Positions 26,056 to 34,144 of a stretch of 35,856 nucleotides of DNA are shown here, in pieces (the stretch's first letter is position 1; the number at the start of each line of letters is the position of its first letter). The DNA lies in NCBI GenBank assembly GCA_012798435.1, contig JAAZNF010000118.1, forward strand, positions 64,001-99,856. The letters run 5' to 3'. The translations under genes and the position numbers were made by a program. The notes under the pieces are model-generated. The model was not told where the DNA came from, did not search any database, and saw nothing but the letters and a program-made list of their open reading frames with translations. This stretch comes from Myxococcales bacterium (GTDB lineage: Bacteria > Myxococcota > B64-G9).

Positions 26056-29000
26056 TCAGGGCGTGACGGTGAGGCTGCCGGCCTGAGCGGTCTGGTAACC
26101 GTTGCTCGAACTGTCGAGATCGCAGAAGGTGAACCAGAATCCGCCGTCGTCGGAGAAGCGGTAGGCGTAGCTGTAGCTCCCGGCCGTGGACAGGTTGAGC
26201 ACACGCATGAACTCGTCGTTGTTGCCGCAATCCGGGCAGGAGGGGTTCCACTCGGCATCGGCCCAGCGCCAGCCCGGGGTGGTGCGCGGGTCGCTGCCGG
26301 TCGGGCCGTAGCCGAGCTGGCCGGTGATGCCCGCGGGCGGGCCGGCGGGTTCGGTGACGCCGTCCTTCCAGACCCGGCCGAAGATGAGCGGGGTGTTCAC
26401 GTTGACCGGGACGCTGGCCGAGGGCGGGTGTTGCAGGTTGCACCAGCCGAAGCTCACCGCGGCCTCCCCGGTGTAGCGGTAGGCGGCGGCGAGCGTCTTG
26501 GTGTTCGGCCCCTTGGTCACGCTCACGTCGTAGTCGCCCGGGCTCTGGGCCGGCGTCAGGCACGAGAGATGGCTTCCGTCGATGACGCTCACCCCGGTGC
26601 AGGCCAGGGTGCCGATGCGCACGGTCACCGTAGCGTCGAAGCCCGCCCCGGTGATGGTGATGGTCTCGCCACCCTGACGGATGCCGAGCCGCGGGTTCAC
26701 GTCCAGGATGGCCAGGGCCCCCGCGCAGGAGGGGTTGAGCTGGCCCGGGGTGCCGAAGTCGCCCCCGGGGAGCTGGTAGGCCGACTGGTTGGGGGTGCTG
26801 CACCAGTTGGCGCCGGTGTCGTTGCCCGAGATGGAGTAGGCGGCCGGGTCGAGGTTCATGGCCCGGCCCTGGGTGCGCGGCCAGCCGGTATAGTTGTACA
26901 CCACCCGGTCGATCTCGAAGTCGTCGAGCGTGGCGATGATCTCATCGGGGTTGGTGTCGCCGCTGGGGGGGTTGGCCAGAGTGAAGTTGTCGTAGTCGAA
27001 GTCGCAGATCACCCCACCGTTCAGGCTCGAATTGCCGTTGATGCACAACACCGCCGCCCGGTTGGGCTGGATGACGATGTCGGCGGTCACGGTGAAACTG
27101 TCGGCCGGCGAGTTGAGGTCGCGGAAGCGGAAGGAGCGCAAGTTGACGGGGTGGCTCCAGACGTTGGTCACCTCGAAGTACTCGCCGGCGGTGTCGGCCA
27201 CCACGGCCGGATCGTACATGACCTCGCTGATGATGATCGCGCCCGCCGGGATGAGGCCCTCGTCCACCAGCCCGTCGCAGTCGTTATCCGAGGCATCCTG
27301 GAGCTCGCTGGCGCCGGGGTGGGAGTCGGGGTTCCCATCGTCACAGTCGTTCCCGCCGCAGGCGACGTCGCGATAACCGTCGCCGTCCAGGTCCTTGTCG
27401 TTGGCCGTGCCCGAGCAGTCCTCGTCGAGGGCGTTGCCGCACACCTCGGGGCCGTAGGCGTTGTTGTGGAACAGGTAGTCGGCCGCCTCGCACGGGTCCC
27501 AGGTGCCGCCCTGGCACTGGGCCGGCCGGTGCAGCGATCCGGCGCATACGCCCTGCTGGAGCTCGCAGAGGGCGATCTGCAACGTCGAATCGGCGCCGTC
27601 GATGGCGTTGTCGCAGTCGTTGTCCACCCCGTCGCACACCTCTTGCCGGCCGGGGTGGATCAGCGGGTCGGTGTCGTTGCAGTCCTGACAGCCGCCGGGG
27701 CAGATGGCGGGAGGCGTGGCGGCGCAGGTCATGTTGCGATCGCAATACCCGTCGTTGTCGTCGTTGCAGCCCTCGTCGACCTGGTTGTTACCGTTGTTGT
27801 CGGAGCCGTCGCAGATCTCGGGTGTGCCGCCGTAGCCGCGCGCCGGGACGGTGAGGCTCGGCGCGTCGCGATCGCTGGTGCTGGCCGCCACCGCCGCGGT
27901 GCGTTCCCCCGCCGCCTGCGGTGTGAAGTGGACCTGCGCGGTGAGCACCTGGCCCGCAGCGAGGCTCGCCGGCAACGGCCGGCTGAGGTTCTGCAGCGAG
28001 AAGTCGGGGTTCGAGCCGGAGCCCATGCCCAGGGTATGCACGATCAGGGTGCCGAACCCGGTGTTGCTCACCGTCACAGAAACCGGCGGAGCGGCGCTGC
28101 CGACCGGTACGGCGCCGAAGTCGATGGAGGCGGGCGCGATCCGGGCCTCGGGGTTGGTGCCGACGCCCGAGAGGGTGAGGCGGGCGACGGGCCGTACCGG
28201 ATCGTTGGAGGTGAACTCCACCGCCCCGTTGTCGGAGCCGGTGGGTGCGAGCGGGGCGTAGCGCACGTCGAGGCGCGCGCTCTGCCCCGGCGACAGGGTC
28301 CCCAGGCTGCTGACCGACACGGAGAAGTCGGCCGGGGTCTGGGCGTCCACCGCCACCCGGCTCACGGTGAGATCGCTCCCGCCGGCGTTGCCCACCGTGA
28401 CGGAGCGGGTGTCCTCCTCGGCGAGCTGGACCTCGCCGAAGTCGAGGGTGGCCGGGTTGAGCGAGATGATGGGAGGCTGGGCCGCCGAGCCCCGCACGTC
28501 CACCCGGATGGGATCGTTCGGATCGTCGGAGCGGATCTCGAGGACGTCCGCGAACGAGGCGGCTTGGGTGGGCGAGAAGCGGACGCTCACCGTGGTCGCG
28601 GCCTGCGGGGCGAGCGAGAAGCTCTGCTGCCCGTGCGTGTCCAGGGCGAACGGCGCGGCGCCGGTGACCAGGTGGATGGCGCTCACCTGCACCGCCTGGC
28701 CGCCGAGGTTTTGCAGGGTCACGTCCTGCGAGACGGTCTCGCCCAGGTAGCGCCGGCCGAAGTCGACGGGGTTCGGCGTGACCGTCAGGTTCGGCTGGAC
28801 CCCCTCGCCGGCGATGGCGATGATGCGCGGGCGCTCGTCGCCGTCACTCTCGTCGGACGCGATGACGATGCTCTCTACCACCGCGCCGGTGGACTGGGGG
28901 ACGTAGCGGATCTTCAGCGAGACCGTGTCCTTGACCGCGCCGGCGCCGTCGCGGCAGGCGCCCTGGACGCAATAGAAGAGCGAGCCGCACTCCTCGTCCG

Positions 29001-29883
29001 TCGTGCAGGGATCGCCGTCGGGGCTGAGGAAGGCCGGCGGGGCGGGGTGGGCCTCGAGGGCGAAGTGCACCGAGGCGCGGGGCTCGGTGCGGACTTCTGA
29101 GATCGAGAGGACCGCGTTGCCCGTGCCCACGTTCTTGATGAACAGCTCGCGCTCGGCGCTGCCGCCGACCGGGATGCGGCCGAAGTCCAGCCGCTCCACC
29201 TCGGGTTGATCGGTGGCCGGATCGACCACCACGGCGATCTCCGAGGAGCCTTTGTAGGAGGAAGACAGCGGCACCCGCAGCAGCGCCTCGTCCGGGTCGT
29301 TGGAGGCCACCAGCAGGGCGCCCGTGTCCGCCTGGCCGTCGCTGGGCCGGTAGCGAATCACCACGCTGGTGGACTCGCCGGCGGCGACGCGCACGTCCAC
29401 GTTGCCGAGCGGCGTGGCCGAGAACTCCGGGCTGGTGCCCGTCTCGAGTTGGAGCGAGTAGATGCGAAGCTCCGCAGAGCCGGTGTTCGAAAGGCGCAGC
29501 GTCTGCTCGACCTCCTGGCCGATGCGGGCGTTGCCGAACTCGAGGCTCTCGGGTTCGGCGGCGATGTCGGGAAGCTCTGCCCCGTCGCCGCCGCCGTCCG
29601 CCCCGTCTCCGTCCGACCCGCCGTCCCCGCCGTCTCCATCCGGGCCGCCGACGCAGCGGCCGCCCTGGCACGACTGCCCGGCCGGGCAATCCTGGTCGAT
29701 CCGGCAGCGGTTGCCGCCATCGGGAAAGGACGCGCACAGCCCGTCGTCGCAGAACTGGCCCAGCGGGCAGTCGTTGTCCGACGTGCAGGTGACGATCCCC
29801 GAGTCGGTGATGCTGGTGCTCTCGGAGCAGCCGCTGGCCAACGCCGCCAGCAGGAAAAGCGGGAGGATCCGGTACGTCTTCAT
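26056..29883 (-). CDS. Giant lipoprotein: five ASH-like domains, MopE-type repeats, lamin-tail-like and IPT/TIG domains
   Basis: The 1275-residue product has a lipobox ALASGC (Cys19), two Dickkopf-like modules (33-50, 60-77) and a Gly/Asp linker. Five ASH/HYDIN-type domains follow (about 106-215, 227-362, 364-466, 472-575, 579-684), each with the FG and SNDP/SDDP landmarks. The second has a Cys module inserted (291-311). Next come MopE-type metal-binding repeats (689-875: VCDGVDNDCDNAIDG, DCDDGNPDSHPGASE), a lamin-tail-like domain (878-1030, ISEVMYDP, EYFEVTN), an IPT/TIG domain (1059-1137, GGETITITGAGF) and an unassigned C-terminal domain with CPDCGNNDEF. It is very probably surface-exposed and binds Ca or another metal. 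ATG 29883 has a GAGGTG site. A TAGTAT -10-like box lies 32 nt upstream. Confidence 0.92.
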   Translation of the reverse strand: MKTYRILPLFLLAALASGCSESTSITDSGIVTCTSDNDCPLGQFCDDGLCASFPDGGNRCRIDQDCPAGQSCQGGRCVGGPDGDGGDGGSDGDGADGGGDGAELPDIAAEPESLEFGNARIGQEVEQTLRLSNTGSAELRIYSLQLETGTSPEFSATPLGNVDVRVAAGESTSVVIRYRPSDGQADTGALLVASNDPDEALLRVPLSSSYKGSSEIAVVVDPATDQPEVERLDFGRIPVGGSAERELFIKNVGTGNAVLSISEVRTEPRASVHFALEAHPAPPAFLSPDGDPCTTDEECGSLFYCVQGACRDGAGAVKDTVSLKIRYVPQSTGAVVESIVIASDESDGDERPRIIAIAGEGVQPNLTVTPNPVDFGRRYLGETVSQDVTLQNLGGQAVQVSAIHLVTGAAPFALDTHGQQSFSLAPQAATTVSVRFSPTQAASFADVLEIRSDDPNDPIRVDVRGSAAQPPIISLNPATLDFGEVQLAEEDTRSVTVGNAGGSDLTVSRVAVDAQTPADFSVSVSSLGTLSPGQSARLDVRYAPLAPTGSDNGAVEFTSNDPVRPVARLTLSGVGTNPEARIAPASIDFGAVPVGSAAPPVSVTVSNTGFGTLIVHTLGMGSGSNPDFSLQNLSRPLPASLAAGQVLTAQVHFTPQAAGERTAAVAASTSDRDAPSLTVPARGYGGTPEICDGSDNNGNNQVDEGCNDDNDGYCDRNMTCAATPPAICPGGCQDCNDTDPLIHPGRQEVCDGVDNDCDNAIDGADSTLQIALCELQQGVCAGSLHRPAQCQGGTWDPCEAADYLFHNNAYGPEVCGNALDEDCSGTANDKDLDGDGYRDVACGGNDCDDGNPDSHPGASELQDASDNDCDGLVDEGLIPAGAIIISEVMYDPAVVADTAGEYFEVTNVWSHPVNLRSFRFRDLNSPADSFTVTADIVIQPNRAAVLCINGNSSLNGGVICDFDYDNFTLANPPSGDTNPDEIIATLDDFEIDRVVYNYTGWPRTQGRAMNLDPAAYSISGNDTGANWCSTPNQSAYQLPGGDFGTPGQLNPSCAGALAILDVNPRLGIRQGGETITITGAGFDATVTVRIGTLACTGVSVIDGSHLSCLTPAQSPGDYDVSVTKGPNTKTLAAAYRYTGEAAVSFGWCNLQHPPSASVPVNVNTPLIFGRVWKDGVTEPAGPPAGITGQLGYGPTGSDPRTTPGWRWADAEWNPSCPDCGNNDEFMRVLNLSTAGSYSYAYRFSDDGGFWFTFCDLDSSSNGYQTAQAGSLTVTP

Positions 29884-29967
29884 GGCACACCTCGCCTTGT
29901 ACTGAACCCCACGGATACTACCCGATCACGGCTCGATGTGCCATCCGAATCCGGCGGGTGGTGGACA

Positions 29968-30103
29968 CCTGGCACGCCGCGAACGGGTAGCCGGAGGCGC
30001 GGCTGCCTACCGGCGAGTCCTCTTAGTTGCTCGCCGCCGAGCCGGCTCCGCTACATAGAGGACTCGCCTGGCGCGCCGCGAACGGGTGGCCGGAGACGCG
30101 GCT
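29968..30103. repeat. 136-bp direct repeat, left copy
   Basis: Identical to 30257-30392 except for one base (A at 29974, G at 30263). It starts and ends with a variant of the same 37-bp block (29968-30004 and 30067-30103), each able to form a GCCG/CGGC hairpin. The middle is a 12-bp perfect stem GGCGAGTCCTCT (30012-30023) with AGAGGACTCGCC (30057-30068), whose loop holds a smaller hairpin GCTCG-CCGC-CGAGC. It lies upstream of the giant lipoprotein gene. Confidence 0.92.
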
Positions 30104-30256
30104 GTAAAACGTTGTGCGCCGCAATGTCTGCATGGTGGCGGCCGCGTAGCCGACCGGGGGCCCACCGCCGCCGCGCAGGGTCCCCCCGAGCAGCGCCGGG
30201 GGTGGTCGGCGTTAAACAGGCCGCGATGAGAGCAATTTGTGCGGCGCAATTTCGTG
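30104..30256. other. Foldable spacer between the two 136-bp repeats
   Basis: 153 bp with no gene seen. TGCGCCGC (30115-30122) can pair with GCGGCGCA (30241-30248), and GCCGACC (30149-30155) with GGTCGGC (30204-30210), nested inside. The nested pairing suggests a structured unit rather than random spacer. Confidence 0.45.
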
Positions 30257-30392
30257 CCTGGCGCGCCGCGAACGGGTAGCCGGAGGCGCGGCTGCCTACC
30301 GGCGAGTCCTCTTAGTTGCTCGCCGCCGAGCCGGCTCCGCTACATAGAGGACTCGCCTGGCGCGCCGCGAACGGGTGGCCGGAGACGCGGCT
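30257..30392. repeat. 136-bp direct repeat, right copy
   Basis: Second copy, offset by exactly 289 bp from the left one. Its 12-bp stem is at 30301-30312 and 30346-30357. It ends 16 bp before the stop of the CAP-domain gene, so it would lie in that gene's 3' untranslated region. Confidence 0.92.
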
Positions 30393-30408
30393 TGACGGCG
30401 GGTTTTTT

Positions 30409-32256
30409 TCATTCGTCTTTGCGCCGGAGCCGCCAGGCAAGGAGAGCCAGCCAGATGGCGGTGAAAGCAAGAGGAGAGGCTCCGGCAGGCCCGCCGCAGC
30501 CGCACCCTCCTTGAATGAGGACGTCGTCCGGGTCGCCGCAGCTTCCCTGGCAGGGGCCCCAGTTCCCTTGAGCGTCGCACGCCTGCGTGCCGGCGCACTC
30601 GCCGAGATCACAAGGCCGGCTGTCGCCCTCCCGGCAGCCGCATTCCTCGTCGGTCGCGCCGTCGCAGTCGTTGTCGATGTTGTCACGGCAGGTCTCGGCT
30701 GGATCGGGGCTCTTGCCGTCGCAGCTCCCCCACTGGCCCTGCGGCGAGCACACCTGGCGCCCGGCGCACTGGCCCACGCCGCAGGCGCGGCTTTCTCCCG
30801 GAGAGCAGGCGCAGCCCGGGTCGGTGGTCCCATCGCAGTCATCGTCGATGCCGTTGCAGCTTTCGGTCGCGCCGGGGCGGCGGGCAGGGTCGTTGTCGTC
30901 GCAGTCGCCGGCGCAGGCGCGCACCCCATCGCTGTCGGCGTCGATCTCGGCGGCGGGGACCACCCCGTCACAGTCGTCGTCCTTGCCGTTGCAGCTTTCG
31001 GTCGCGCCGGGGTGGCGGGCGGGGTCGTTGTCGTCGCAGTCGCCGGCGCAGGCGCGCACCCCGTCGCTGTCGGTATCGTTCTCGTTGGCGGGGACCACCC
31101 CGTCGCAGTCGTCATCGATCCCGTTGCAGGACTCGGTTGGGTCCGGCGCCGGGCCGTCGCACGGGCCGAACTCCCCCGCGTGGCAGGTCTTCTGGCCGGC
31201 GCACTTCCCCAGGCCGCAGGGCTTCTTTTCGCCCTCGGTGCAGGTCTCGCAGTCGGCCTCGGGCTGCTCGGCCTGGTAGTCGGTGCAACTGCCGACCCCG
31301 AACGAGCCCTCCTCGGGATAGGTGCGCCGCGCGCCGGCCGAGTCTCTGGCGAGGAAGTAGTAGCGGTGGCAGCCGCTCCCCGGCGTGGCCCGCGAGAGGT
31401 AGGTGCCGTTCTCGGGTTGGCCGGCCTCCAGCGTCATGTCGAGGCAGTGACCGTCGAGCACCAGGTAGAGCGACTGGTGCGCGCCGCTCGATGAGTACAG
31501 ATTGACGCGGAAGGTGAACTCGCTGCTGGCGCCGCCGCTCTCGGGCTGGTGGATGCCCGCCGGCAACAGGAAGGAGGCGCCGCCGCCGGCGGTGTCGCCG
31601 AAAGCGTAGTCGCCCCAACAGCCGCCGCTCAGCGCCGCGTGCCCGAGCCCGATCTGGCCGATGCCGTCGCCGGTCAGGATTTTGCGGTGGCCGTCGCTGG
31701 GAGGGCACTCGGTGATCCAGCCGATCACCGCCGACCAGCCGTCTCCGTAGCCGGCCGCGCCGACCTCCCCGTTGGCGCCGTAGCCGAAATACCCGGTCCT
31801 GGTCCAGGGATCGGTGCCCTGGCCGCCCAGGGTGGTGCAGTTGAAGTTTTCGGTCCCGGGTTGGCAGGCGCAGGCGGCCGAGCCATCGCAGTTGGTGGTG
31901 GCGATGTCGGAGCGCAACGTGCAGTACGACTTGTGGCTGAGCCCCGAGTTCGTCCGCAGGAGGTTCAGGCAATGGAAGCGGGCGGCGCGGGCGCCGTTGT
32001 GGTTGTGCATGAGCGGGGGCTGCGCCGAGGCCTGGGCCGAACACTGCGCCGCCGTCTGGAGGTCTACCCGGTTCGGGTCGGACCTGCCGCGATTGATGGC
32101 CACCAGCATGAGGCGTTCCTGATAGTTGGGGTAACCGTCTTGCGGCACGCCCACCAGGTGCTGGGCCAACCGGGCTGGGGCCCAGGGATCCTCCGCGCTC
32201 TGGCAGCCAACCGCAAGCAGGCCGAAAAGAATGCACACGGCTTGCCGAATCTTCAT
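30409..32256 (-). CDS. CAP-domain lipoprotein with MopE-type repeats and a MYXO-CTERM-like tail
   Basis: The 615-residue product has a lipobox LLAVGC (Cys18). Residues about 45-260 form a CAP/SCP domain (NYQERLMLVAINRGR, HNHNGARAARFHC, GWITECPPSDGHRKIL with the late conserved His). After a second beta-rich part comes a Cys-rich region with MopE-type modules; a 45-residue unit starting ESCNG is repeated at 375 and 420, with a partial third at 465. The tail (583-615) is GGCGCGGP, a hydrophobic helix and RLRRKDE, the layout of MYXO-CTERM sorting signals. ATG 32256 has a GGGAGGA site. Having both an N-terminal lipobox and a C-terminal sorting-like tail is odd. Function: extracellular, possibly metal-binding; CAP proteins have varied roles. 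Confidence 0.9.
   Translation of the reverse strand: MKIRQAVCILFGLLAVGCQSAEDPWAPARLAQHLVGVPQDGYPNYQERLMLVAINRGRSDPNRVDLQTAAQCSAQASAQPPLMHNHNGARAARFHCLNLLRTNSGLSHKSYCTLRSDIATTNCDGSAACACQPGTENFNCTTLGGQGTDPWTRTGYFGYGANGEVGAAGYGDGWSAVIGWITECPPSDGHRKILTGDGIGQIGLGHAALSGGCWGDYAFGDTAGGGASFLLPAGIHQPESGGASSEFTFRVNLYSSSGAHQSLYLVLDGHCLDMTLEAGQPENGTYLSRATPGSGCHRYYFLARDSAGARRTYPEEGSFGVGSCTDYQAEQPEADCETCTEGEKKPCGLGKCAGQKTCHAGEFGPCDGPAPDPTESCNGIDDDCDGVVPANENDTDSDGVRACAGDCDDNDPARHPGATESCNGKDDDCDGVVPAAEIDADSDGVRACAGDCDDNDPARRPGATESCNGIDDDCDGTTDPGCACSPGESRACGVGQCAGRQVCSPQGQWGSCDGKSPDPAETCRDNIDNDCDGATDEECGCREGDSRPCDLGECAGTQACDAQGNWGPCQGSCGDPDDVLIQGGCGCGGPAGASPLAFTAIWLALLAWRLRRKDE
30865..31134 (-). repeat. Two 135-bp tandem repeats (MopE-type units)
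   Basis: In-frame 135-bp units encode residues 375-464 of the CAP-domain protein and differ at few positions, with a partial third unit following. Each carries DDDCDG and GDCDDNDPAR, acidic/Cys motifs thought to bind metal. Confidence 0.88.
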
Positions 32257-32306
32257 GGCGAATCCTCCCACGGACATGGTATCACGAAACAAGAGCGTTT
32301 CCGTGA

Positions 32307-32336
32307 TTGACACCAATGGGGGATGGGTGCTCAAAT
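32307..32336 (+). promoter_or_regulatory. Candidate promoter of the 321-residue lipoprotein gene
   Basis: Consensus TTGACA (32307-32312), 18-bp spacer, TCAAAT (32331-32336), about 27 nt before the ATG at 32364. An imperfect inverted repeat (TCACG-AAAC / GTTTCCGTGA, 32282-32306) lies just upstream in this divergent 107-bp gap and could serve both genes. Confidence 0.45.
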
Positions 32337-32363
32337 GGGCCCGGTTCATCACAGGAGGATGAC

Positions 32364-33329
32364 ATGGCTCGAATTTTTCTTTGGGCTTTCTGTCTGGTAC
32401 TTGCCGTCAGCGCGATTCCGGCGTGCGGCGGAGGTTCGGAGCACGGCCCGCAAATCTACGTCGATCGCAACGTGCGCGCCATCACCGGCATCCCGGTGTC
32501 AGCGGTGGTCGATCCGCGCTGCAAGAAGGGCGACAACAACACCTGCAACCCGGCCTGCTCGGCCGGCACCTTCTGCGCGAAGGACCCCGACGACAACGAG
32601 GCCAAGTGCGCGCCGGACTGCAATCCGGCCTGTGGCACCGTCGACCACTGCGTTTGCAAGGCTGGCACCGGCTGCACCCAGACCGAGTGCGTCGCCGACA
32701 CCTGCGATCCGGCGACCCTGATCTGCGTCACCCCCGACCCGGCCCAGAACTTCTACACCGGCCACTGCCGCCAGTGCCGCAGCGACGCCAACTGCCAGGC
32801 GGGCTTCTCCTGCGATCACGGCTGGTGCCACAAGACCTGCACGACCAGCAGCGACTGCGACGGGGTGGCCTATTGCTCGCCGGGTGGGCCGTGCTTCTGT
32901 ACGGCCGGGTTCTGCCGCCTGCCGGCCAACTCGGTGGACATCACCCTGACGAACAAGGGGGATCGCGACCTGGAGATCTACACCGATCAGGTCGCCCTGC
33001 ACGGCCACGACGACGCCTGCTCCTTCCATCTCGGGCGGATGCTGTGGAGCCCCTCGGAGCCGACCATCCGGCTGACCCCCAACGGCACGGCCTTCATGCG
33101 GCTGCGCTTCACGCCACCCGAGGCGGGGGCGTTCCGAGCCCTGCTCACCATCCCCAACAACGATCCGGATCCGCTGCGCCAGAACCTGCCCTTCATGCTG
33201 TGCGGCCAGGCGGTGGAGTACATCTGCGACGACGGCAAGGACGTGCGCTGCCCCGACCATATGAGCTGTGACGCCAAGGATTTCGAGGGGTTCGAGACGC
33301 TGACCCCCGACTGCAGCGCCTTCCAGTAG
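32364..33329 (+). CDS. Cys-rich lipoprotein with C-terminal ASH-like domain
   Basis: The 321-residue product has a lipobox IPACGG (Cys21). Residues about 50-190 are cysteine-rich with Dickkopf-like and related modules (CNPACSAGTFC, CRQCRSDANCQAGFSC, CTTSSDCDGVAYC). Residues about 200-300 resemble a single ASH domain (VDITLTNKGDRDLEIYTD, FMRLRFTPPEAGAFRALLTI, NNDPDP), as in the giant protein at 26056. The C-terminus is Cys/Asp-rich (YICDDGKDVRCPDHMSC). ATG 32364 has an AGGAGG site. It is divergent from the CAP-domain gene. The similar module set suggests these proteins share an assembly or surface. Confidence 0.85.
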   Translation: MARIFLWAFCLVLAVSAIPACGGGSEHGPQIYVDRNVRAITGIPVSAVVDPRCKKGDNNTCNPACSAGTFCAKDPDDNEAKCAPDCNPACGTVDHCVCKAGTGCTQTECVADTCDPATLICVTPDPAQNFYTGHCRQCRSDANCQAGFSCDHGWCHKTCTTSSDCDGVAYCSPGGPCFCTAGFCRLPANSVDITLTNKGDRDLEIYTDQVALHGHDDACSFHLGRMLWSPSEPTIRLTPNGTAFMRLRFTPPEAGAFRALLTIPNNDPDPLRQNLPFMLCGQAVEYICDDGKDVRCPDHMSCDAKDFEGFETLTPDCSAFQ

Positions 33330-33415
33330 AGCTCGCCCCCGTACCGGTCTCAAGGCTGCCTTTCATCATCAATCACCTCTCGAATGGGCGTCACCCTGTC
33401 CCGGGTTTTGGAATT

Positions 33416-33540
33416 GCCTCCGCCCGGCCTGTGCTATCAAGAGTGGGCCGGTATCTCGGGGATTCTCGGGTGCTGACCCTGGACAGCGATCGGGCTTCGG
33501 CAGGAGCCGCTACCCAGAGAGGCATGCCCGCCGGCTCCTC
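33416..33540 (+). repeat. Structured interspersed repeat, copy 4 (decayed)
   Basis: Shares the opening block (GCCTCCGCCCG, then CCTGTGCT and TCAA) and the closing block (GACAGCG, TCGGGCTTCGGC, GGAGC) with copy 3, but the middle is unrelated and the long stem and terminal palindrome no longer pair well. It lies in the 33330-33641 gap, which otherwise holds nothing I can name. Confidence 0.6.
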
Positions 33541-33641
33541 CGGGTCCAGGAAGATCTCGCGGATAGCCTCCGCGGAGAGGAGAACGCGAAGTCGGCTTTC
33601 GACGCCGAGAGGGGGAGAGGTGAACGCGCGCCAGATCGGGG

Positions 33642-34112
33642 CTAGGGCGGCAGGGCGTCTTCCAGGGTGCAGTCGAAGCGCGCGGTGAGGAAGCGGCCGT
33701 TGTCGAACTTGAAGCCGCACTTGCCCTTGAGGGGTTTGGCCACCTCGTCGCCGCCCTCCTTGATCTCGCACTTGCCATCGACCATCGTGGGCCAGCCGCC
33801 GGCACCCTCGGCGATGATGACGCGGTCGAAGAGATCCGGCGGGACGATGACCTGTCCCTCGATCTTGTCCGTGCCGGGGAACTCCATCGACAAGCGCGCG
33901 GTCCACTGCCGCCCGGCGTCCTCCACGATCAGGTAGTGGACCACGATGGCCCGCGGGGTGCTGCCCATCTGCGGGTAGTAATCGCACTCGATGCGGTTGT
34001 AGTCGCAGCTGCGCAGATCGCACTCCGAGCCCTCCAGGGCCCGCTCGCTGCCGCAGCCCAGGCCGGCGAGGGCGAGCGAGATGGTCAGGAGCAAAAGCGG
34101 ATATCGAAGCAA
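33642..34112 (-). CDS. Small lipoprotein of unknown function
   Basis: I do not recognise a family. The 156-residue product has a lipobox LAGLGC (Cys20) followed by GSERA. The mature part has a Cys-rich start (SECDLRSCDYNRIECDYY) and a beta-rich body (AIVVHYLIVEDAGRQWTARL, IEGQVIVPPDLFDRVIIAEG, CGFKFDNGRFLTARFDC). The start is TTG at 34112: it has a perfect AAGGAGGT site 5 nt upstream and begins the signal peptide, while the longer frame to 34685 runs inside the neighbouring gene. It starts 32 bp after the stop of the 503-residue lipoprotein gene, so the two form an operon. Confidence 0.75.
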   Translation of the reverse strand: MLRYPLLLLTISLALAGLGCGSERALEGSECDLRSCDYNRIECDYYPQMGSTPRAIVVHYLIVEDAGRQWTARLSMEFPGTDKIEGQVIVPPDLFDRVIIAEGAGGWPTMVDGKCEIKEGGDEVAKPLKGKCGFKFDNGRFLTARFDCTLEDALPP

Positions 34113-34144
34113 GGCGCACCTCCTTGGGTGAGTGGTCGGCCGGG

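Noticed and set aside
30007-30598. Two Arg-rich frames on minus (30007-30249 and 30296-30598) with the same C-terminal 31 residues
   Set aside because: The shared end is the 136-bp repeat translated. The second overlaps the real CAP-domain gene in another frame. No ribosome sites.
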